Shown here: piece by piece, positions 51,276 through 57,467 of the stretch
How the letters are laid out: every line of letters starts with the position of its first letter
How positions within the stretch are numbered: position 1 is the first letter of the stretch
DNA from: Streptomyces pseudovenezuelae
Lineage (GTDB): Bacteria; Actinomycetota; Actinomycetes; Streptomycetales; Streptomycetaceae
NCBI RefSeq assembly: GCF_001513955.1
Contig: NZ_KQ948148.1
Location: 428,019 to 486,981 of the forward strand
Direction: 5' to 3'
Length of the DNA stretch: 58,963 nucleotides
Notes under the pieces: generated by a model
Told to the model about the DNA's origin: nothing
Databases searched by the model: none
What the model saw: the letters and a program-made list of their open reading frames with translations, nothing else
Translations under genes and position numbers: made by a program

Positions 51276-53062
51276 GCACAGCAGGACCCGGCACCGCCAC
51301 CGAAGAGCCCGCGTCGCCGGGCGGCCACCCCGGCCCCGGCAGCACCGGTGACGGGACCCCCACGATCCCCTCCGGCCGCACCACCCCCGACAGGCCCCAC
51401 ACCCCGGACGGCCTCCCACCCACGGGCCCGGCCCCCCGCCCCCACCTCGGCCTCCCCCCTCACGAGACCCCAACGCGCCCGTCCCCCCGCACCCCCACCG
51501 ACAGGACCAGCACCGCAGACGGCCTCCCGCCCACCGACCAGATCATCCCGACCGCCTCCCGCGGCCCCGCCGACAGGACCAGCACCGCAGACGGCCTCCC
51601 GCCCACCAGTCCAGCCTTCTCGACCACCCCCCGCCGCCCCGCACCCGACCACGCGAGAAACGAGACCGCCGCGGTCTCGTCCCCCCGCACCACCCCCGAC
51701 AGGACCAGCACCGCAGACGGCCTCCCGCCCACGGGCCGGACCATCCCGACCGCCTCCCGCGGCCCCGCGTCCGACCACGCGAGGGACGAGACCAGGACGT
51801 CCCTCGTGGACACGGGTCCGTCCGCCGGGACGGCGCCCGCCGATCCCGGCCGCTGGCCCGATGTCGCCGTCGTGCCCTCCGCCTCGCGGGCCCGGGTGGC
51901 CGTGACCGCGGCGCTCGTGCGCCGGGCGCTGAGCAGGCTGCCGCTGCGGGTCCGGTTCGACGGGGGCGGCACGGTCGGGCTGGGCGGGCCGCTGCTGGAG
52001 GTGCGTGATCCGGCCGCCTTCCACGCGCGGATCGGCACCGGCGGCCTGGTCGGGTTCGGCGAGTCCTACATGGCCGGCGAGTGGGACGCCCCCGACCTGG
52101 TCGCCGCGCTCACCGTGCTCGCCGCCCACACGGCCGAACTGATCCCGGCCCCGCTGCAACGGCTGCGCGGCCTGTGGGCACCACGGCACCCCAAGGACGA
52201 GCGCAACACACCGGACGGCTCGCGCACCAACATCAGCCGTCACTACGACCTGTCCAACGACCTGTTCGCGCTCTTCCTCGACGACACCCTCACCTACTCC
52301 AGCGCGGTCTTCCGGGGCTTCCCGGCGCACTGGGACCGGCTCGCCGCGGCCCAGCACCGCAAGATCGACCGGCTGCTCGACCTGGCGGACATCGGCGCGG
52401 GCACCCGGGTGCTGGAGATCGGCACCGGCTGGGGCGAGCTCGCCCTGCGGGCCGCCGCCCGCGGGGCCCGCGTCACCTCGCTCACCCTCTCCCGGGAGCA
52501 GCGGGACCTGGCCCTGGAGCGGGTACGCGCCGCCGGCCACGCCGACCGCGTCTCGATCGAGCTGTGCGACTACCGCGAGGCCCGCGGACAGTACGACGCC
52601 GTCGTCAGCGTGGAGATGGTCGAGGCGGTCGGCGCGGAGTTCTGGCCGGTGTACTTCCGCACCCTGGACGAGCGGCTGGCCCCGGGCGGCCGGGCGGCAC
52701 TCCAGGCCATCACGATGCCGCACGAGCGGATGCGCGCCACCCGGTCCACCTTCACCTGGATTCACAAGTACGTCTTCCCCGGCGGGTTCATCCCCTCCAC
52801 CCGGGCCGTCGAGGACACCGTCCGCGACCACACCGGGCTGCGCCTGGCGCGCCGCGACGCCTTCGGCGCCCACTACGCCGAGACGCTGCGGCTGTGGCGG
52901 GAACGGTTCGCCGAGCACGCCCCCCAGGTCGGCGCGCTCGGCTTCGACGAGACCTTCCGCCGGCTGTGGACCTTCTACCTCGCCTACTCCGAGGCCGGCT
53001 TCCGGGCCGGCTACCTCGACGTGCACCAGTACCTGTTCACCAAGGAGAACCCGGCCTCATGA
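51272..53062 (+). CDS. Cyclopropane-fatty-acid-type SAM methyltransferase with repeat-rich N-terminus
   Basis: A 596-residue protein. The catalytic part (about 205-596) is a COG2230 methyltransferase acting on double bonds of membrane lipid acyl chains: GGLVGFGESYMAGEWDAPDL, NISRHYDLSNDLFALFLD, TRVLEIGTGWGELALRAA (SAM site), VSVEMVEAVG and TWIHKYVFPGG. Residues 1 to about 195 are an unusual Pro/Thr-rich extension containing DRTSTADGLPPT three times plus a related HTPDGLPPTG; normal homologues have a short N-terminus. ATG overlaps the DUF1365 stop. An internal start near residue 205 is possible. Confidence 0.88.
   Translation: MSTAGPGTATEEPASPGGHPGPGSTGDGTPTIPSGRTTPDRPHTPDGLPPTGPAPRPHLGLPPHETPTRPSPRTPTDRTSTADGLPPTDQIIPTASRGPADRTSTADGLPPTSPAFSTTPRRPAPDHARNETAAVSSPRTTPDRTSTADGLPPTGRTIPTASRGPASDHARDETRTSLVDTGPSAGTAPADPGRWPDVAVVPSASRARVAVTAALVRRALSRLPLRVRFDGGGTVGLGGPLLEVRDPAAFHARIGTGGLVGFGESYMAGEWDAPDLVAALTVLAAHTAELIPAPLQRLRGLWAPRHPKDERNTPDGSRTNISRHYDLSNDLFALFLDDTLTYSSAVFRGFPAHWDRLAAAQHRKIDRLLDLADIGAGTRVLEIGTGWGELALRAAARGARVTSLTLSREQRDLALERVRAAGHADRVSIELCDYREARGQYDAVVSVEMVEAVGAEFWPVYFRTLDERLAPGGRAALQAITMPHERMRATRSTFTWIHKYVFPGGFIPSTRAVEDTVRDHTGLRLARRDAFGAHYAETLRLWRERFAEHAPQVGALGFDETFRRLWTFYLAYSEAGFRAGYLDVHQYLFTKENPAS
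51391..51800 (+). repeat. In-frame repeats in the methyltransferase N-terminal coding region
   Basis: A 35-bp unit beginning gacaggaccagcaccgcaga occurs at 51500, 51572 and 51698, with a diverged form near 51391. Further blocks recur: one with the core accgcctcccgcggccccgc near 51550 and 51752, and gaccacgcgag near 51649 and 51774. All copies keep the reading frame, so the repeats lengthen the protein. Confidence 0.85.
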
Positions 53063-53307
53063 GCACCGCGCCCACCGCACCCACCACCGACCGGCCCGGT
53101 GCCGCCCACCGGCTCGCCACCCTGGCCGCGGACGTCCTGGGCGGCCCCCTTCCGGTGCGGCGGCTGTACCTCGTCGGCGGGGCGCTGGCGTTCGAGGAGG
53201 GCCGGATGGGCGTCGACCAGATCCTGGGCGTGCGGCCCGGCACGGACGGCGACAGCGGCATGACGGCGGGCGCGTCCGGCTGGTACGAGGGGCTGGACCG
53301 GCTGTGA
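53059..53307 (+). pseudogene. Second lipid methyltransferase, internally deleted (82 aa)
   Basis: ATG 53059 overlaps the previous stop and the frame overlaps the next GTG. It encodes only 82 residues. The first part (AHRLATLAADVLGGPLPVR) looks like the extreme N-terminus of a cyclopropane-synthase-like methyltransferase. It passes straight into RLYLVGGALAFEEGRMGVDQILGVRP, which looks like the extreme C-terminus of the same family. About 350 catalytic residues, including the SAM-binding site, are absent. An in-frame deletion removing the middle while keeping operon coupling is the simplest explanation. A real short protein cannot be excluded. Confidence 0.6.
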
Positions 53308-54122
53308 GCGGCTTCCCGTGGAGCGCGTTCGCGCTCAACCTCCTCTGGGCCGCGGGCACGGCGCTCGCCGTCATGCTGGTCACCTTCGCCGTCGCGGTGC
53401 GCAGGGGCCTGCACCGGATCGTGGACATCGCCTGGGGCGTCGGCTTCACGGCGGTGGCCGCGGTGACCCTCGGCGCGTCCGCCGGGGAGGGCGATGTCGT
53501 ACGGCGGCTGCTCGTCACCTCGCTGACGGCGGTCTGGGGGCTGCGCCTGGCGGTGCACATCGCCCGGCGGGGCCGCGGTCACGGCGAGGACCCGCGCTAC
53601 GAGGCGATGCTCGCCAAGGCCCCCGGCAGCCGGAACCTGTACGCCCTGCGGATGGTGTACCTGCTGCAGGGCGCCCTGGTCTGGCTGGTGTCCCTGCCCG
53701 TGCAGGCGGCCGCCTATGTGCCGGGCCGGCCCTCGCTCCTCGCCTGGGCCGGTGCCGCGCTGTGGGCGCTCGGCCTCGCCTTCGAGGCGGTCGGGGACGC
53801 CCAGCTGGCCCGGTTCAAGGCCGATCCCGCGCACCGGGGACAGATCATGGACCGCGGGCTGTGGGCGTGGACCCGGCACCCCAACTACTTCGGTGACTTC
53901 TGCGTCTGGTGGGGCCTGTACCTGCAGGCCTGCGACCTCCCGGCGGCGGCCGCGGTGTCCGTCGTCTCCCCGCTGGTGATGAGCCTGCTGCTGATCAGGG
54001 GCAGCGGAAAGCGGCTGCTCGAACGGCATATGGCCGGCCGGCCCGGCTACGCCGAGTACCAGGCCCGCACGAGCGGTTTTCTCCCGCGTCCGCCGAGGAA
54101 GAAGGGGGTGGGCCCGTCGTGA
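53304..54122 (+). CDS. DUF1295 membrane protein (steroid-5-alpha-reductase-like)
   Basis: A 272-residue membrane protein with six or seven helices. The C-terminal half carries the family signature: GDAQLARFKADPAHRGQIMDRGLWAWTRHPNYFGDFCVWWGLYL and LLIRGSGKRLLERHMAGRPGYAEYQARTSGFLPRPP. Relatives reduce or methylate lipid double bonds using NADPH or SAM. GTG 53304 and the stop both overlap neighbours, keeping it inside the fatty-acid-modification operon. Confidence 0.9.
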   Translation: MSGFPWSAFALNLLWAAGTALAVMLVTFAVAVRRGLHRIVDIAWGVGFTAVAAVTLGASAGEGDVVRRLLVTSLTAVWGLRLAVHIARRGRGHGEDPRYEAMLAKAPGSRNLYALRMVYLLQGALVWLVSLPVQAAAYVPGRPSLLAWAGAALWALGLAFEAVGDAQLARFKADPAHRGQIMDRGLWAWTRHPNYFGDFCVWWGLYLQACDLPAAAAVSVVSPLVMSLLLIRGSGKRLLERHMAGRPGYAEYQARTSGFLPRPPRKKGVGPS

Positions 54123-54880
54123 CGGACCGGCCCGGAGGACTCGGCGACGGGGGCGGGAGGCGCGACGGCATGCGACAGGACGCGAGCGGACACCCCGTGC
54201 CGGACGCGCGCGCGTTGCTGCCCCGCCGCAGCCCGCCGGCCCCGGGCGCCGCCGTCGTGGTGCTGCACGGCGGGCAGGCGACGAGTGAGCGGCGGACCCG
54301 GTCCTGGCAGGCCGCCGCCCTGCGGATGGACCCCTTCGTGCGCGCGGTGACGGCCGGACTGCCCCGCCAGGACGTCCTGGTCGCCCAGGTCCGCTACCGC
54401 CTGCGCGGCTGGAACGGCCACCGGGACGATCCGGTGCGGGACGCCCGGCAGGCGCTGGACGAACTCGCCGAACTGGCCGGTCCCGTCCCCACGGTGCTGC
54501 TCGGCCACTCCATGGGCGGCCGGGCCGCGCTGCGCGCCGCCGGTCATCCGCAGGTGCGCGCGGTGGTCGCGCTGGCCCCGTGGTGGCCGCCCGGCGAGCC
54601 CGTGGAGCAGCTGGCGGGCCGGCACGTCCTCGCCCTGCACGGCGACCGGGACCGCGTCACCTCGCCCGCCGAGACCGCCGACTGCGTGCGCAGGGCGCGG
54701 CGGACGGCGGCACGGGCGGGCATGGCGGTGATCGGCGGGGGCGACCACGCGATGCTGCGCAGGCCCGGCCTCTGGCACCGCACGGCCGCGGCCGTGGTCG
54801 CCCATCTGCTCGACCCGGAGGGCACGCCCGACCCGCTGCCCGGGGACTGTTACGGCGCCGGGGACTTCCCCGTGCTCTGA
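54119..54880 (+). CDS. Alpha/beta hydrolase
   Basis: A 253-residue hydrolase with oxyanion region VVVLHGGQATSE, nucleophile elbow GHSMGG, acid Asp in LHGDRDRVTSP and His in GGGDHAMLRRP. Probably cytoplasmic; no signal peptide. GTG 54119 overlaps the DUF1295 stop, so it is the last gene of the lipid operon and may be a thioesterase/lipase. Its last 31 bp overlap the 3' end of the convergent BrkB gene, an unusual tail-to-tail overlap. Confidence 0.88.
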   Translation: MTDRPGGLGDGGGRRDGMRQDASGHPVPDARALLPRRSPPAPGAAVVVLHGGQATSERRTRSWQAAALRMDPFVRAVTAGLPRQDVLVAQVRYRLRGWNGHRDDPVRDARQALDELAELAGPVPTVLLGHSMGGRAALRAAGHPQVRAVVALAPWWPPGEPVEQLAGRHVLALHGDRDRVTSPAETADCVRRARRTAARAGMAVIGGGDHAMLRRPGLWHRTAAAVVAHLLDPEGTPDPLPGDCYGAGDFPVL

Positions 54881-55764
54881 CCGCGCGCCCCCGCGAGCTC
54901 CGCGGCGAACTGCGCTCCCGTGAGCAGGGCCAGGTTCGACAGCCACAGCCAGATCAGGAACACGACGACGCCGGCGAGTGAGCCGTAGAGCCGGCTGTAG
55001 GCGCCGAGCGTCGAGGCGTACGCCGAGAAGCAGGCCGAGACCGTCAGCCACAGGGCCGCGGCGAGCGCCCCGCCGGGCAGGCTGTGGCCGCGTCGGCGTG
55101 CCGGTGCCGGTCCGGTGCGGAAGACCACGACCACCAGCAGCGCCACCAGGCACAGCAGCACGGGCCAGCGCAGCAGGCTCCACGCCCAGGCGGCGGTGCC
55201 GTCCACGCCCACGGTGCGGCCCGCGGCCTGCGCGAGCGGGCCGCTCAGCAGCAGGGTGAGCGAGCCGACCAGGAGCAGGCCGAGCAGCCCGAGCGCGGTG
55301 AGCGCGATGCGGGGCGCGGTGCGCCAGGGCGAGCGCCGGTCCTCGACGCGGTGCATGCGGTGCAGGGAGCGGCGGAACACGGCGAGATAGCTGGACGCCG
55401 ACCACAGGGCACTGGCCGCACCGGCCGCCATCAGGGGCCAGGCCGTACGGCCGTTGCCCAGCGCGCGGGTCAGGACGGCGTGCAGATCGGGGCCGGACTC
55501 GGCGGGGGCGTACGCGGTGACCTGCCGGACGAACTCCTCCGCCGTGCCCGGGCTGATCATGCCGAACGCCATGACGGTGGCGAGCATCGCGGGCAGCACC
55601 GCGAGGATCGCGTAGTACGTGAGCGCCGCCGCGTCGTCCGAGAGGTCGTCGTTCCACAGCGACACCGGGGTGCGGCGCAGCGCGGGCCACCAGGCGGCGG
55701 GCAGCCGGAACCACCGGAGTCGGCGGGGCCGGCGGGCGGCGCCGGAGCAGGGTTCAGCGGACAT
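54850..55764 (-). CDS. YihY/BrkB-family membrane protein
   Basis: A 304-residue protein with six transmembrane helices and the YihY signature DDAAALTYYAILAVLPAMLATVMAFG near the N-terminus. It ends with LYGSLAGVVVFLIWLWLSNLALLTGAQFAAEL. The family is of uncertain function, with proposed roles in envelope permeability. The gene is convergent and overlaps the alpha/beta hydrolase by 31 bp. Confidence 0.9.
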   Translation of the reverse strand: MSAEPCSGAARRPRRLRWFRLPAAWWPALRRTPVSLWNDDLSDDAAALTYYAILAVLPAMLATVMAFGMISPGTAEEFVRQVTAYAPAESGPDLHAVLTRALGNGRTAWPLMAAGAASALWSASSYLAVFRRSLHRMHRVEDRRSPWRTAPRIALTALGLLGLLLVGSLTLLLSGPLAQAAGRTVGVDGTAAWAWSLLRWPVLLCLVALLVVVVFRTGPAPARRRGHSLPGGALAAALWLTVSACFSAYASTLGAYSRLYGSLAGVVVFLIWLWLSNLALLTGAQFAAELAGARGQSTGKSPAP

Positions 55765-55851
55765 GCGGCATACGACTGTCCGGGAGGGTGTCCGGTTCCG
55801 GCCGGGCCGCCCGTTCCGAGGCCGTGGTGGTGCCCCGCCGGGCTGCGGCCG

Positions 55852-56037
55852 TCACCGGCGGCTCCGCTCGAAGGCGTCCCGTACGTCCCGGACGCCGCCG
55901 CCGCGCTCGACCCACCGGCCCAGTGCCCAGCCCAGGCAGCCGAGGGCGGCGACCAGCACGAAGGCGCCGAAGCCGCCGAAAAACCCCGCGAACGCCAGAG
56001 CCATGCCCGCGACCATCCCCATGAACGGTGTGCTCAT
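55852..56037 (-). CDS. DUF2273-like small membrane protein (61 aa)
   Basis: A 61-residue protein with two close transmembrane helices (GMVAGMALAFAGFFGGFGAFVLVAALGCLGWALGRWV) and a basic C-tail. This is the pattern of DUF2273 proteins, which are encoded next to Asp23/Gls24 proteins and help anchor them to the membrane; an Asp23 gene lies 55 bp upstream in the same direction. ATG 56037. Confidence 0.78.
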   Translation of the reverse strand: MSTPFMGMVAGMALAFAGFFGGFGAFVLVAALGCLGWALGRWVERGGGVRDVRDAFERSRR

Positions 56038-56092
56038 TCCCCTCCGCCTCTCACCCGGGTCCACTCCTGTCTGCTTCCGCGAGGGGCCGGGA

Positions 56093-56599
56093 TCACTCCA
56101 CCCGGGTCCCGTCCTGCTGCGAGCTGTCCTCCTCGTCCTCCGGCAGCCGGACGTCGTTGACCGTGACGTTCACTTCGACGACCTCCAGGCCGGTGATGCG
56201 CTCCACCGCGGAGACGACGTTCTCCCGGACGTCCTGGGCCACGTCCATGACGGGTGCCCCGTACTCGACGACGAGGTCGAGGTCGATGGCGGTCTGCCGC
56301 TCGCCGACCTCGACCTTGACGCCCCGTCCGACGTTGGACCGGCCGCCGGGCACCCGGTCGCGCACGGCGCCGATACTGCGGGACAGGCCGCCGCCCATGT
56401 CGTACACGCCCGGGATCTCCCGGGCGGCGATGCCGGCCACCTTCACGACGACGATGTCGGCGATGGAGGTGCGGCCGCGGTTCGCGGCCGGCTGGTCGGC
56501 CCCGGTCCTGCCGTCGGACACGGACGTGGTGGCCCGGGGCGCCTCGCCGGTGCGGGGGGTGGACACGTCCTTGGCTACGGGTGCGGTCTGTGTGCTCAT
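56093..56599 (-). CDS. Asp23/Gls24-family envelope stress protein
   Basis: A 168-residue cytoplasmic protein. After a Thr/Ala-rich tail of about 45 residues the Asp23 domain runs SIADIVVVKVAGIAAREIPGVYDMGGG, VEVGERQTAIDLDLVVEYGAPVMDVAQDVRENVVSAVERITGLEVVEVNVTVNDVRLP and an acidic end. Asp23 proteins form membrane-associated assemblies in alkaline or envelope stress. ATG 56599 follows AAGGGAAG. It is operonic with the DUF2273-like protein. Confidence 0.92.
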   Translation of the reverse strand: MSTQTAPVAKDVSTPRTGEAPRATTSVSDGRTGADQPAANRGRTSIADIVVVKVAGIAAREIPGVYDMGGGLSRSIGAVRDRVPGGRSNVGRGVKVEVGERQTAIDLDLVVEYGAPVMDVAQDVRENVVSAVERITGLEVVEVNVTVNDVRLPEDEEDSSQQDGTRVE

Positions 56600-56690
56600 G
56601 TCGTGCTTCCCTTCAGCGGGGTCGCTCGGTTGCTCTCCACTGCCTTGGACCCGCCCGGGCCGGTTCTGTGACGCGGTGGTCCGCGAACGG

Positions 56691-56722
56691 CCCGAGGGCG
56701 CCACCGAAGTGGCGCCCTCGGG
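56691..56722 (-). terminator. Terminator of the fasciclin gene
   Basis: cccgagggcgccac and gtggcgccctcggg form a perfect 14-bp stem with a cgaa loop, 22 bp after the fasciclin stop codon. Confidence 0.9.
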
Positions 56723-56743
56723 TCCCGCGTGGTCGACGTGCCG

Positions 56744-57403
56744 TCAGCCGGCGGGCATCAGCACGCTGTCGATGATGTACACGTTGGCGTTGGCGGTCTT
56801 GACGTTGCCGCAGACCACGTTGGCCGAGTCGTCGACCGTGTAGGACTCACCCGAACCGGAGGTCATCACCTTCGACTTCTCCAGGGTGTCGAAGGAGCCG
56901 TTCTCCAGGTCCTTCGGGGTGAGCTTCTGGCCGACGACGTGGTAGGTGAGGATCTTCGTGAGCTGGGCCTTGTCGTTGAGGACCTTGTCCAGCGTGGCCT
57001 TCGGGATCTTCGCGAAGGCGTCGTTGGTCGGCGCGAACACGGTGATGTCCTGGGCGTTGTTGAGGGTGTCGACCAGTCCGGCCTTCTTCACCGCGGCCAC
57101 CAGTGTGGACAGGGCCGGGTTGTTGGACGCGGCCGTGGCGACCGGGTCCTGGGCCATGCCGTCGAAGGAGCCGGCGCCGCTGGTGGGCACCGAGGAACAG
57201 GCGGAACCGAACGGCTTGTCCATGGCGGTGTCGCTGCCGGCGCCCGCCATGCTGTCGTCCGACGCGGGGGCGGACGCCGAGGCCTTCGACGAGGAGTCCG
57301 ACTTGGCGGAGTCGTCGCCGCTGTCGGAGCAGGCGCTCAGGGCCAGCGGCAGGACGGCCGCGGCGGCGAGGGTGACGGCGGTACGGCGGATACGGGTGTT
57401 CAT
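56744..57403 (-). CDS. Fasciclin-domain lipoprotein
   Basis: A 219-residue exported lipoprotein. Signal with lipobox LSAC (Cys25), a Ser/Asp/Ala-rich spacer, then one FAS1 domain (about 85-219): AASNNPALSTLVAAVKKAGLVDTLNN, ITVFAPTNDAFAKIP, LTKILTYHVVGQKLTPKDL and the closing ANVYIIDSVLMP. FAS1 domains mediate surface adhesion. It lies 64 bp downstream of a molybdopterin oxidoreductase gene, and this FAS1/Mo-enzyme pairing recurs in actinobacteria. Terminator follows. Confidence 0.92.
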   Translation of the reverse strand: MNTRIRRTAVTLAAAAVLPLALSACSDSGDDSAKSDSSSKASASAPASDDSMAGAGSDTAMDKPFGSACSSVPTSGAGSFDGMAQDPVATAASNNPALSTLVAAVKKAGLVDTLNNAQDITVFAPTNDAFAKIPKATLDKVLNDKAQLTKILTYHVVGQKLTPKDLENGSFDTLEKSKVMTSGSGESYTVDDSANVVCGNVKTANANVYIIDSVLMPAG

Positions 57404-57467
57404 GGTGAGTCTCCTGTCGAGGGTTCAGCCTGTGTGGTGACAACTTGCGGAAGGTGGTTCGGGAAGG

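Noticed and set aside
55619..56671. Plus-strand frame over the BrkB/Asp23 region
   Set aside because: It is an antisense shadow spanning three minus-strand genes with clear family motifs.
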